A stretch of DNA of 64,000 nucleotides from Armatimonadota bacterium (lineage in GTDB: Bacteria; Sysuimicrobiota; Sysuimicrobiia; Sysuimicrobiales; Kaftiobacteriaceae): NCBI GenBank assembly GCA_031459765.1, contig JAVKHY010000005.1:68577-132576 (forward strand), read 5' to 3'. Shown here piece after piece: positions 1 to 8,143 of this stretch (positions are counted from its first letter, which is position 1; every line of letters starts with the position of its first letter). A model generated the notes under the pieces. The model was given only the letters and a program-made list of their open reading frames with translations. It had not been told where the DNA came from and did not search any database. Made by a program: the position numbers and the translations under genes.

Positions 1-1228
1 GTGCGGCGTCGTTCTGATTGACGGCAAGGACGTACCCGCGGTCGGGGATCATGATCCGTCCCGAGGCAAACCGCTGGACGATCCCCTCCCGCACGACCGC
101 GGCCGTGGGCAGGGCGGGGGTGAGGGGGCCGTAGCGCGGGGTGTAGACCGCCACCGCGCCGGCGTGGGGTGGCCGGTTCACCGCCGAGACCCACAGCACC
201 ACGTTGCCGGCGGTCTGCACGCGGCCCTGGAACTCGAAGGCCCGGATGAACGGCTCGCCGTCGCGGGTGATGGCGAAGACCGACCGCCGGGGGAGCGGGG
301 CGGAGACGAGTTCTCCGTCGATCACCACCATCCCCAGGGGGGCTCCCGTGCCGGAGAAGAAGCCGCCGTTGATCCCCGCCACGGCGTCATACCGGGTGGC
401 CACGACGCTCGTCGTCTCCATGCCCGCGCCCACGTCTCCCGCAATCACCGGCCGGATCTCCACGTCGGAGGCGCGCGGGTCCACGCGCAGGACGTGGACG
501 GCCGTGGACCCGCGCCCGGTGGCCACGCGCATCTTCTCGTAGGCGACGCTGGGCGGCAGCGGGGTGGTGGCCATCCAGGGGGGAATCACCAGCACCGCCA
601 CCGCCTGGGGGTGATACTTGATGAAGGTCTTGTAGCGGGCCGGCTTCTTCAGGTCCAGGTAGATGCGGGCGAGCCCCGGCATGTACTGCCGGATGCGCAG
701 CCGGCGCACGTACTCGTGGTCGACGGCCTCGGTGTGCCAGCGCGCGTTCCCCGCCTCCCACAGGTCCAGGACGATGCTGTGCCGCTCCGCATAGGCTCGG
801 AAGTTCACCGGGCCGTCGAGGCGGATCAGGAGTTTCCCGATGGGACCTTCCGTCGTCCACTCCACGCCGCCAATCATGGTCTGGGCCGCCGTCACCGGCG
901 ACCCGCCGCCCACCGGGCGGGGCGGAGCAGCCGTCGCCGCGTTCACCTCCGGCGGCTGGCCTGGGCCGGAGGAAGGCGCGGCGGAGGCGGGGGGGCCGGT
1001 CGAGGTAGCATCGGTCGGAGCGGACTCCTGAGGCGCGGAGGCCGCCGGCGTGGTCGTCACCGACGGAGCGGGCGGAGGAGAGGAAGGAGCCCCCGCCGGT
1101 CCGGGCACACTGCCGTCCGGCCCCAGGGCGCCCCAGGCAGCGGAGGCCAGCAGGAAGATCAGGACGGTGATGAGCGAGAGTCGAAGTCTCCTCAGCGACC
1201 TCACCGTGTGCAGGAACGGCCTTGCCAC
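1..1228 (-). CDS. Secreted AMIN-domain / phosphodiester glycosidase (NAGPA-like) protein, C-terminus cut by window edge
   Basis: Reading the minus strand from GTG at 1228 gives an N-terminal signal or anchor segment (LSLITVLIFLLASAAWGAL), then about 90 residues rich in Pro, Ala and Ser. Next comes an AMIN-like beta domain with the stretch KLLIRLDGPVNFRAYAE, and then a NAGPA-type domain with the characteristic INGGFFSGTGAPLG. The frame is still open at base 1, so the C-terminus is missing. AMIN domains usually bind peptidoglycan or target the periplasm; NAGPA-family domains are exopolysaccharide or phosphodiester glycosidases. A periplasmic or cell-wall role is therefore likely, but the substrate is unknown. 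GTG 1228 is preferred because GGCGGGG lies 7 nt upstream; GTG 1204 in the same frame is an alternative. Confidence 0.75.
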   Translation of the reverse strand, partial: MARPFLHTVRSLRRLRLSLITVLIFLLASAAWGALGPDGSVPGPAGAPSSPPPAPSVTTTPAASAPQESAPTDATSTGPPASAAPSSGPGQPPEVNAATAAPPRPVGGGSPVTAAQTMIGGVEWTTEGPIGKLLIRLDGPVNFRAYAERHSIVLDLWEAGNARWHTEAVDHEYVRRLRIRQYMPGLARIYLDLKKPARYKTFIKYHPQAVAVLVIPPWMATTPLPPSVAYEKMRVATGRGSTAVHVLRVDPRASDVEIRPVIAGDVGAGMETTSVVATRYDAVAGINGGFFSGTGAPLGMVVIDGELVSAPLPRRSVFAITRDGEPFIRAFEFQGRVQTAGNVVLWVSAVNRPPHAGAVAVYTPRYGPLTPALPTAAVVREGIVQRFASGRIMIPDRGYVLAVNQNDAA

Positions 1229-1350
1229 TAGAAATACCCCGCCCGCGGGGACCGCTAGACGCACCGGTCGCCGCCCGGAGGGGACCTTCCCGCAGGGCGA
1301 TGCAGCCCGGCCGCGTCGGGTCAAGGGCGCGGCGCGTCAGGCGGGAGCGC

Positions 1351-1505
1351 CGAAAAGAAAAGCGCCCCGGCCCACGAGAACCAGGACGCTGGGAAGACCG
1401 AGAAGGTTCCGATCTATCCCGAGATCCCCTTCCGGTGGGCCGGGGTCAGTCTACGCATCGCCGGCCTCACCCCCTTTCTGGTCAGCCATCTGGAAGACCT
1501 AAAAC
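1351..1505 (-). ncRNA. Candidate structured RNA or 5' leader upstream of the NAGPA-like gene
   Basis: Read on the minus strand, the arms CCCCGGCCCAC (1445-1435) and GTGGGCCGGGG (1375-1365) form a perfect 11-bp stem. It encloses about 59 nt that hold two smaller helices (GATCT/AGATC and GAACC/GGTTC). The 3' arm is followed by CGCTTTTCTTTTC, a U-rich tract like that of an intrinsic terminator. A sigma-70-like promoter lies just upstream on the same strand. No convincing protein is encoded on either strand. It could be a small RNA or a regulatory leader of the gene starting at 1228. It matches no riboswitch class that I can recognise. This entry also accounts for most of the 393-nt gap 1229-1621. 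Confidence 0.35.
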
Positions 1506-1511
1506 GCGTCC

Positions 1512-1541
1512 AGGGTAGCATTGCCCCTGCGGAGTTGTCAA
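1512..1541 (-). promoter_or_regulatory. Sigma-70-like promoter, minus strand
   Basis: On the minus strand a TTGACA -35 box (1541-1536) is followed after 18 nt by TACCCT (1517-1512). It points toward the candidate structured RNA and the gene starting at 1228. The -35 is a perfect consensus; the -10 is weak. Confidence 0.4.
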
Positions 1542-1621
1542 ATGCGGGGGCGCATCTGGGGCGGGGTCGTCGGGCATGGTCGAGGGGATCGCGGGCCGTT
1601 GTCGAAGAGGGCAGCAGTTCC

Positions 1622-3004
1622 ATGAACCTTCCCCGCATCGTGGTGGCCGGGACCCACAGCGGCTGCGGTAAGACCTCGGTGGCCCTGGGCCTGATCCGCG
1701 CCCTCCGCCGCCGGGGGATGACGGTCCAGCCCTACAAAGCCGGCCCCGATTTCATCGACCCTTCGCTGCTGGGCGTCGCCGCCGGGCGTCCCGCCCGCAA
1801 CCTGGATTGCTGGATGCTCCCTCAGGCCACCCTGGTGGAACTGCTGGTCCGGGGCGCGGAACAGGCCCAGATCGCGGTAATCGAAGGCATGATGGGGCTG
1901 TACGACGGTCACGGCGGCGTCGGCGACGACGGATCGACCGCCGAAGTGGCCAGGATCCTGCAGGCTCCCGTCATTCTGGTGGTCGACGTGGGCGGCTCCG
2001 CCCGCAGTGCCGCCGCCACAGCCCTGGGCTTCACGGCCTTCGACCCCCGGGTGAACATTGCCGGCGTGATCGCCAACCGGGTCGGCGGGGCGGCCCACGT
2101 CCAGATGCTGCGGGAGGCGATGGCCTCCTCCTCCGCCCCGCTGCTCGGCACTCTCCCCTGGGACGACCGGCTCCGGCTTCCCGAGCGTCATCTCGGCCTG
2201 GTGCCGGCCGCGGAGGCCTCCCCCGAGGCCGCGATCGAGGCGCTGGCCGACGCCGTGGCCGCGAATGTCGATCTCGATGCGGTGCTCCGGGTGGCCCGGA
2301 CGGCCCCGCCCGTCGTCGTCCACGGGCCGCCGGCATTCCCGCCGATTTCCGCCCCGGGGTCGGCGCGGATCGGCGTGGCGCGCGACGCGGCCTTCACCTT
2401 CTACTACCAGGACGGGCTGGAACTGCTGGAGGCCTACGGCGCCCGGCTCGTTCCCGTGAGCCCGTTGAAGGATGCCGGTCTCCCGGAGGTGGACGGTTTG
2501 TACCTCGGCGGGGGATTCCCCGAAATCTACGCCCGCGAACTGGCGGACAACGTCCCGATGCGGCGCGCGGTGGCCAGGGCCATCCGGCAGGGGATGCCGG
2601 TCTACGCCGAGTGCGGAGGGATGCTGTACCTGGCCGAGACGCTTGTGGACGGGACGCGCCGGGCGGAGATGGTCGGGGTCCTGCCCGCGTCCGCCCGGAT
2701 GCACGGACGCCCCATCGCCCTCAACTACGTCACCGTGGAGGCGGAGGCCGACACGCTGCTGCTGCGGACCGGCGAGTCGGTGCGCGGGCACCAGTTTCAC
2801 TGGTCCACGCTGGAGCCGACCGGTCCGCTGCCACTGGCCTACCGCTGCATGGGTGGCGCGGGGATCGCCGGCGGCCGCGACGGCATCGCCATGGGGGCGG
2901 TACTGGCCACCTTCACCCACGTCCACTTCGCGGCGAAGCCCGAGATGGCCGCCCGTTTCGTGGCCGCCTGCCGCCGCTTCGCCTCCGCCGGTGCGGCGCG
3001 CTGA
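1622..3004 (+). CDS. cobB: Cobyrinate a,c-diamide synthase (CbiA/CobB)
   Basis: ATP- and glutamine-dependent amidation of the a and c side chains of cobyrinate in cobalamin synthesis. The 460-residue product starts with the deaminase/synthetase-type P-loop GTHSGCGKTSVALGL at residues 9-23, and has PYKAGPDFIDPS shortly after. Near the C-terminus is a class I glutamine amidotransferase half with YLGGGFPEIYARELADN and the nucleophile context YAECGGMLYL, followed by a late GHQFHWS motif. Length and domain order match CbiA. The frame is open far upstream, but ATG 1622 begins directly at the conserved N-terminus and has GAGG about 11 nt upstream. No other corrin-ring gene is in the window. A B12-dependent mutase system lies near 50 kb. 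Confidence 0.93.
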   Translation: MNLPRIVVAGTHSGCGKTSVALGLIRALRRRGMTVQPYKAGPDFIDPSLLGVAAGRPARNLDCWMLPQATLVELLVRGAEQAQIAVIEGMMGLYDGHGGVGDDGSTAEVARILQAPVILVVDVGGSARSAAATALGFTAFDPRVNIAGVIANRVGGAAHVQMLREAMASSSAPLLGTLPWDDRLRLPERHLGLVPAAEASPEAAIEALADAVAANVDLDAVLRVARTAPPVVVHGPPAFPPISAPGSARIGVARDAAFTFYYQDGLELLEAYGARLVPVSPLKDAGLPEVDGLYLGGGFPEIYARELADNVPMRRAVARAIRQGMPVYAECGGMLYLAETLVDGTRRAEMVGVLPASARMHGRPIALNYVTVEAEADTLLLRTGESVRGHQFHWSTLEPTGPLPLAYRCMGGAGIAGGRDGIAMGAVLATFTHVHFAAKPEMAARFVAACRRFASAGAAR

Positions 3005-3147
3005 CGCCGCAGCAGGGCCGAGGGGGGCCGCAGGCTAAAGGGAGGAAGCAACGGGCATCATCGATCCGAAGGGGTGAACCGTCCATCCGGGGCACCGTCG
3101 CAGCGCTGATCCTCATCCTGGTCCTTGCCGGCACAGGGTACGGTGCC

Positions 3148-4770
3148 TTGAAACTCACCCGCTACTCCTGGGACGCCGTCGCGGCGTACCGCTCACCCTT
3201 CGTCACGCCGCTGCCCCGCGGGGCGGGCGGCCCGGCCCTGACCCGGCGGGTCGTCCTCGTCGTGGTGGACGGGCTGCGGCTGGATGCCTCCCGCGCGATG
3301 ACGACGCTCAACAGCCTCCGAGAGCAGGGCGCGGACTTCACGGCCTGGACGGAGGAACCGTCGCTGTCCTATCCGGGCTGGACGGTGATCGCCTCCGGTG
3401 CGACCCCGGAGGTCAGCGGGGTGACCACCAACTGGTACGAAGGCCGGGTGCCGGTGGACCACCTCTTTGCCTCGGCGCTGTCGGCCCGTCTGCGCACCGG
3501 CGTGGCCGGCAGCCCGGGGTGGGCGATGCTCTTCGACGGCGCGGTGGAGGCCCGGGTGCTCGTGAAGGATCCAGAAGACTACACCGACGTCGCCGCCGCC
3601 CACCGAACCAGCGCGGAGGCCACGGAAGGGGCGCTGGACCTGCTGGCGCAGGACGTCGAGTTCCTCCTGCTCCACCTGCCGGGCGTCGACATCCTGGGCC
3701 ACGGCTTCGGCGGCGCCAGTCCCCAGTACGCGGAGGGGGTGCGCCGCACGGACGGCCACCTCGCCCAGGTGCTGCAGGCCGTGGATCTCGCCACCACGAC
3801 GTTGATCGTCACGGCGGACCACGGCCACACCGATGCCGGAGGGCACGGGGGATGGGAAACGGCGGTGAAGCGGGTGCCGCTGGTCCTGGCCGGAGCCGGC
3901 ATCCGCCGCGGGGTGCAGGGGGCCGACGTCCGGCAATCCGACATCGCCCCCACCGTGGCCGCGCTGCTCGGCATCCCCATCCCGTCCCACAGCCAGGGAC
4001 GTCCGCTGGTCGAGGCGCTCGACGGCGACCTCTCCACCCTTCCCCGGCGCTGGGCCGAGCAGCAGCGCAACTTCTACAGCTACGTCGCCGGATTTCTCGG
4101 CCACCTGCCCCTGGCGGCGCTCTTCACCGATGCCCGGTTGAACGCCCTCCACGATGACGGACCGGACGGCATCGTCGCCCTGGCCGACGAGATCGCAGGG
4201 GACTACGCCGCCGGGCGGGAGGCGCGCCTGGAACGGGAGCGGCGGCGGCGCCTGCCTGTCGCCGTCGGCGCGGCGTTCCTCCCTCTCATCTACCTCGCCC
4301 TGCACGGGCGCAAGCGCGTGCTGCTGCCGGCGGCGCTCGGGGCGGCGGTCTTCTTCGCCGTCGACTACGGCCTGTTCTTCGCCCGGGGGGGCTCGTTCTC
4401 GCTCAGCGTGTTCAACAGCGAGGCGATGATTCAGCGGTTCTTCCAGCGCCGGCTGCTCGATGCGGCCGTCGCCGTCTCCGCCGGGGCGCTGCTGGCCGGC
4501 CTGCTCACGGCGCGGGGCGGGATGGGCGATGCCGCCCGGGCCGGCCTGGACACCGGAATGCTGACCGGCTACGCGCTGCTGCTGCAGGTGCTCTACTTCT
4601 TCTGGCGGTGGGACATTGCGTTCGCCTGGTACCTGCCGGACCTGCGGGCGGGCTTCAAGTACTACCTGGACCTGCTGAAGATGGTCCCCGTGGGGGTCCT
4701 GGCGCCGGGCTACATGCTGGTCGCCGTGCTGGGCCGCGGGATCGCCCGGACGCTGTTCGCCTTCCGCTAG
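3148..4770 (+). CDS. Membrane-anchored alkaline-phosphatase-superfamily phosphodiesterase
   Basis: The core resembles type I phosphodiesterase/nucleotide pyrophosphatase enzymes: RRVVLVVVDGLRLDAS supplies the first metal-binding Asp, PSLSYPGWTVIASG the nucleophile region, and ILGHGFGG and VTADHGHTDAGGHGG the second metal site. The last ~170 residues hold about five hydrophobic segments. The frame is open upstream, and 3088-3147 would encode another transmembrane helix (TVAALILILVLAG), but no ATG, GTG or TTG precedes it in frame after the cobB stop. TTG 3148 is the first standard start. A rare CTG at 3001, overlapping the cobB stop, would include the helix and may be the true start. The stop shares a CTAG with the stop of the opposing gene. 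Confidence 0.75.
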   Translation: MKLTRYSWDAVAAYRSPFVTPLPRGAGGPALTRRVVLVVVDGLRLDASRAMTTLNSLREQGADFTAWTEEPSLSYPGWTVIASGATPEVSGVTTNWYEGRVPVDHLFASALSARLRTGVAGSPGWAMLFDGAVEARVLVKDPEDYTDVAAAHRTSAEATEGALDLLAQDVEFLLLHLPGVDILGHGFGGASPQYAEGVRRTDGHLAQVLQAVDLATTTLIVTADHGHTDAGGHGGWETAVKRVPLVLAGAGIRRGVQGADVRQSDIAPTVAALLGIPIPSHSQGRPLVEALDGDLSTLPRRWAEQQRNFYSYVAGFLGHLPLAALFTDARLNALHDDGPDGIVALADEIAGDYAAGREARLERERRRRLPVAVGAAFLPLIYLALHGRKRVLLPAALGAAVFFAVDYGLFFARGGSFSLSVFNSEAMIQRFFQRRLLDAAVAVSAGALLAGLLTARGGMGDAARAGLDTGMLTGYALLLQVLYFFWRWDIAFAWYLPDLRAGFKYYLDLLKMVPVGVLAPGYMLVAVLGRGIARTLFAFR

Positions 4771-5108
4771 ACGGGAAAGCCGAGGCTCTGCAGGGCGACG
4801 CGGCCGTCCTCGGAGAGCCGCTCCGGTGTCCAGGGCGGGCTCCAGACAAACTCCACCTGAACCTGGTCGGCCCCGACGGACTGCAGTTTGTTGCGGATCT
4901 CTTCCGCCACATAGGGACCGATCGGACACCCCACGGCGGTGAGCGTCATCTTGATCGCCACGTTCCACCCGGTGATCTGCAGGTCGTAGATCAACCCCAG
5001 GTCATAGATGTTCACCGGGATCTCCGGGTCGTAGATCGTCTTCAGGACGTCGACGACCTGCTCCCGGGTCAGCGCCTCCGTGTCCTGCCGCTCCGTCGTC
5101 TCCACCAT
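4767..5108 (-). CDS. MIP18/SufT-family (DUF59) Fe-S cluster assembly protein
   Basis: A 113-residue protein of the DUF59 family, which takes part in maturation or targeting of Fe-S clusters (SufT, PaaD, MIP18). Visible hallmarks are DVLKTIYDPEIPVNIYDLGL at the N-terminal side and MTLTAVGCPIG, containing the conserved Cys, in the middle; FVWSPPWTPERLS follows. ATG 5108 is chosen because the family N-terminus begins just after it. A -10-like TACAAT lies only 7 nt upstream, so the message may have a very short leader. The gene converges with the phosphodiesterase; both stops are read from the same CTAG. Confidence 0.88.
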   Translation of the reverse strand: MVETTERQDTEALTREQVVDVLKTIYDPEIPVNIYDLGLIYDLQITGWNVAIKMTLTAVGCPIGPYVAEEIRNKLQSVGADQVQVEFVWSPPWTPERLSEDGRVALQSLGFPV

Positions 5109-5176
5109 GGCCTGATTGTACCACGGCAAAGGAAACCTCTCCCGCAGCGACAATACCTCGTGGGGGAGGCGCGACC

Positions 5177-7852
5177 GTGAGACTGCGTCTGTGGCTGCTG
5201 ATCCTCTTCGTCCTGCTCTTCATCCTGGCGCCGACGCTGGCCCGCTGGTACACGGACTGGCTGTGGTTCGGCGAGCTGGGCTACCGCCGCGTCTTCTGGG
5301 TGCCGCTGCTGTCGCGCATCGGCGTCACGGCCGTCGTCGGCGGGGGCCTGTTCCTCCTCTTGGTCCTGAACCTCCGTCCGCTGCTGCCGGCGCGCGAGGC
5401 CGACATCATCGATCTCGAGCCCCGGGGCCCCCGCCGCTTCCGCCGGCCGATCCGCTCCCGCGGGGGGACGCTGCTCTGGTCGCTGGCCGGCCTGCTGGCC
5501 TTCGCCGCCGGGCTCGCGGCCAGCCGGCGGTGGGCGATGTTCCAGCAGTTCGTGCACAGCCGCCGATTCGGGGTCGCCGACCCGCTCCACGGCGCCGACG
5601 TGGGATTCTACGTCTTCCGCCTCCCCGTCTACCAGTACCTGGAGGGGGCGCTCTTCGGGTGGCTGGTCGCGATCTTCCTGGTCGTGGCCGCCGGGTACTA
5701 CCTGCGCTACGCCTCACGGATGGTGCGCGGGGTGTGGGCTCTGCCCGGGGGCGCGCGCGCCCACCTCAGCCTGCTGGCCGGGCTGACGCTCCTGGTGCGC
5801 GGCTGGGGGTTCTGGCTGGATGCCTACGGCCTGGTGTACTCCCCGCGCGGGGCGATCTTCGGGGCCACCTATACCGATGTGCACGCCGTCCTGCCCGCGC
5901 TGCGGTTGCTTGCCGCGCTGTTCGTCATCGCCGCCCTGCTGCTCTTCGCCAACGTGCGGGCCCGCACGATCCGCTTCGCCGTCCTCACCGTCCTGGGAAT
6001 CGCCGTGGCCTGGGTCGCCGGGCTCGGCGTCTACCCGCGCCTCGTCCAGCAGTTCCGCGTCGCGCCCAACGAGCTGACGGTGGAGACGCCCTACCTCCGC
6101 CACGGGATCGCCGCGACGCTGCGGGCCTTCGGCCTGGATCGGATCCGCGAGGTGAGCTTTTCCGCGGATGCCGTCACCGCAGAGATCGTGGAGCGGAACC
6201 GCGCCACCATCGACAACGTGCGGCTGTGGGACTACCGTCCGCTGCTCTCCGCCTACCGGCAACTGCAGACCCTCCGACCCTACTACGTCTTCGGCGACGT
6301 GGACATCGACCGCTACCGGGTCGACGGCGGGCAGCGCCAGGTGATGCTCGCCGCGCGCGAACTGGACAGCGGCCGTCTGACGGCGCAGGCCCGCACCTGG
6401 GTGAACCAGCACCTGGTCTACACCCACGGGTACGGCCTGGTGATGAGCCCGGTGAACCGCATCACGGAGGAGGGGATGCCGGAGTTCTTCATCAAGGACA
6501 TCCCGCCCGTCGCGGTGCGCGGGCTGACCGTGACCCGGCCGCAGATCTACTTCGGGGAGCACACCGGCCGTTACGTCATCGTCAATACGGCCGTCCAGGA
6601 GCTGGACTACCCCAGCGGCGATACCAATGTATACACGGCCTACAGCGGTCGCGGCGGGATCCGGCTCACCCCGCTGCGACGCCTGGCCTTCGCCTATCGC
6701 TTCGGGGATCTCAAGCTGCTGCTCTCGCGGGACATCGGCGCCCAGAGTCGGATCCTCTTCGCCCGGGACCTCGGAAGCCGGCTGCGGCGTCTGGCGCCCT
6801 TTCTCACCTACGACACCGATCCCTACCTCGTCCTCGTGGGCGGCCGTCTGGTCTGGATCGTGGACGCCTACACCACGAGCAGCCGCTATCCCTACGCCAC
6901 CCCCCACGACGGGATCAACTACATCCGCAACTCGGTGAAGGTGGTGGTGGATGCGTACGAGGGGACGGTGGACTTCTACATCGTCGACCCCGGCGACCCG
7001 GTGGTGGACAGCCTGGCCGGGATCTTCCCCGAACTGTTCAAACCCGCCGCGGCGATGCCGGAGGAGATCCGTGCGCACCTGCGCTATCCGGTGGACATGT
7101 TCGAGATTCAGGCGCAGGTCTACGCCACCTTCCATATGCGTGATCCGCGGGTCTTCTACAACCGGGAAGACCTCTGGACGATCCCCACCGAGCTCTTCGG
7201 GAACGAGTCGGTGCCGGTGGAGCCCTACTACGTGACGATGCGCCTGGGGAACGAGCCCCGGCCCGAGTTCATCCTGATCCTCCCCTTCGCTCCCGCCAAC
7301 CGGGACAACCTGATCGCCTGGATGGCGGCCCGCAACGACGCTCCGGCGTACGGCGAGCTGGTCGTCTACCGTTTCCCCAAGGATCGTTTGGCGTTCGGGC
7401 CGATGCAGGTGGAGTCCCGCATCAACCAGGACCCCGTGATCAGCCAGCAGCTGACGCTGTGGAACCAGGAAGGCTCGCGCGTCATTCGGGGGAACCTGCT
7501 CGTCATCCCGCTCGAGGACACCCTGATGTATGTCGAGCCGCTGTTTCTGCAGGCGGAGCGCAGCACGCTGCCGGAACTGAAGCGGGTGATCGTGGCCAGC
7601 GGCCCCCGCATCGTCATGGCGGAGAGCCTGGAGGCGGCCCTGGACCAGCTGCTGGGGCGGACGCCGGGTCCGACGCGGCCGGCCGGCTCCCCGCCGGCAG
7701 GCGGGACGATCGGCGAGCTGATCCGTCAGGCCCGGGAGGCCTACGATCGGGCGCAGCAACGGCTCCGGCAGGGAGACTTTGCGGGTTACGGACAGGAGTT
7801 CGAACGACTGGGCGAGCTGCTCCGCCGGTTGGAGCAGGTCGAGCGGCCGTAA
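5177..7852 (+). CDS. UPF0182 (COG1615) family large integral membrane protein
   Basis: A protein of 891 residues with about seven N-terminal hydrophobic segments in the first ~300 residues (for example LWLLILFVLLFILAPTLARW), followed by a large soluble domain. The layout, and motifs such as WTDWLWFGELGY-like YTDWLWFGELGYRRVFW and ELDYPSGDTNVYTAYSG, are typical of UPF0182, a family of unknown function common in actinobacteria, cyanobacteria and Firmicutes. The C-terminal ~50 residues are rich in Gln, Arg and Glu (IRQAREAYDRAQQRLRQGDF), probably a helical tail. GTG 5177 has GGGGGAGG at good spacing. A role beyond membrane location cannot be assigned. Confidence 0.9.
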   Translation: MRLRLWLLILFVLLFILAPTLARWYTDWLWFGELGYRRVFWVPLLSRIGVTAVVGGGLFLLLVLNLRPLLPAREADIIDLEPRGPRRFRRPIRSRGGTLLWSLAGLLAFAAGLAASRRWAMFQQFVHSRRFGVADPLHGADVGFYVFRLPVYQYLEGALFGWLVAIFLVVAAGYYLRYASRMVRGVWALPGGARAHLSLLAGLTLLVRGWGFWLDAYGLVYSPRGAIFGATYTDVHAVLPALRLLAALFVIAALLLFANVRARTIRFAVLTVLGIAVAWVAGLGVYPRLVQQFRVAPNELTVETPYLRHGIAATLRAFGLDRIREVSFSADAVTAEIVERNRATIDNVRLWDYRPLLSAYRQLQTLRPYYVFGDVDIDRYRVDGGQRQVMLAARELDSGRLTAQARTWVNQHLVYTHGYGLVMSPVNRITEEGMPEFFIKDIPPVAVRGLTVTRPQIYFGEHTGRYVIVNTAVQELDYPSGDTNVYTAYSGRGGIRLTPLRRLAFAYRFGDLKLLLSRDIGAQSRILFARDLGSRLRRLAPFLTYDTDPYLVLVGGRLVWIVDAYTTSSRYPYATPHDGINYIRNSVKVVVDAYEGTVDFYIVDPGDPVVDSLAGIFPELFKPAAAMPEEIRAHLRYPVDMFEIQAQVYATFHMRDPRVFYNREDLWTIPTELFGNESVPVEPYYVTMRLGNEPRPEFILILPFAPANRDNLIAWMAARNDAPAYGELVVYRFPKDRLAFGPMQVESRINQDPVISQQLTLWNQEGSRVIRGNLLVIPLEDTLMYVEPLFLQAERSTLPELKRVIVASGPRIVMAESLEAALDQLLGRTPGPTRPAGSPPAGGTIGELIRQAREAYDRAQQRLRQGDFAGYGQEFERLGELLRRLEQVERP

Positions 7853-7858
7853 GAGAGG

Positions 7859-8017
7859 TTACGGCTGAGCCGGGCCCAACGTGGGGCGCTCCTCCGGGCG
7901 GAGGCGCTCCTCCGTCTTCCGGCGCTCCTCGGCCCTGCGGGTCTCGCGCTCCACCCACTCTTCGGGTGTCCAGGTGCCGACCCAGAGCTCCAGCGGGTCG
8001 CGGTGCCGTTCACCCAT
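7859..8017 (-). CDS. Small charged protein of unknown function (52 residues)
   Basis: An ORF below the usual length cut-off. ATG 8017 is preceded by an excellent Shine-Dalgarno (CGGAGGGA, about 8 nt away), and the frame runs to TAA at 7861-7859. The product starts MGERHRDPLELWVGTWTPEE and continues as an Arg/Glu-rich probable helix ending in LGPAQP. It contains three Trp residues near the N-terminus. It stops 6 nt from the convergent UPF0182 gene. I recognise no family. The strong ribosome binding site and the clean fit into the gap support it as real; a short regulatory or structural protein is possible. Confidence 0.6.
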   Translation of the reverse strand: MGERHRDPLELWVGTWTPEEWVERETRRAEERRKTEERLRPEERPTLGPAQP

Positions 8018-8109
8018 CGATCAGTCCCTCCGAAAAAGAACAACGCCCCCGCCCCAGACGGAGGCGTCGCGGCCTCAGATCACCTTCATGATAGCACGGG
8101 TGTCAAGCG

Positions 8110-8142
8110 GCCGGCGGTTTCCCGCTCGGGCGGGCCGCCGGC
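8110..8142 (-). terminator. Stem-loop after the enolase-superfamily gene
   Basis: Arms GCCGGCGG (8110-8117) and CCGCCGGC (8135-8142) are perfectly complementary. Inside them a second stem (CCCGC/GCGGG) closes on a short loop. The hairpin begins 2 nt after the stop of the minus-strand gene. No U-tract follows, so it may be a Rho-assisted terminator or an mRNA 3' end stabiliser. Confidence 0.5.
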
Positions 8143-8143
8143 G

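Noticed and set aside
1465-1503. Short minus-strand ORF MADQKGGEAGDA inside the candidate structured RNA
   Set aside because: No ribosome binding site and only 12 codons; the RNA structure explains the region better.
1229-1621. Possible cobalamin riboswitch before cobB
   Set aside because: No B12 box or related conserved segments are visible on the plus strand.
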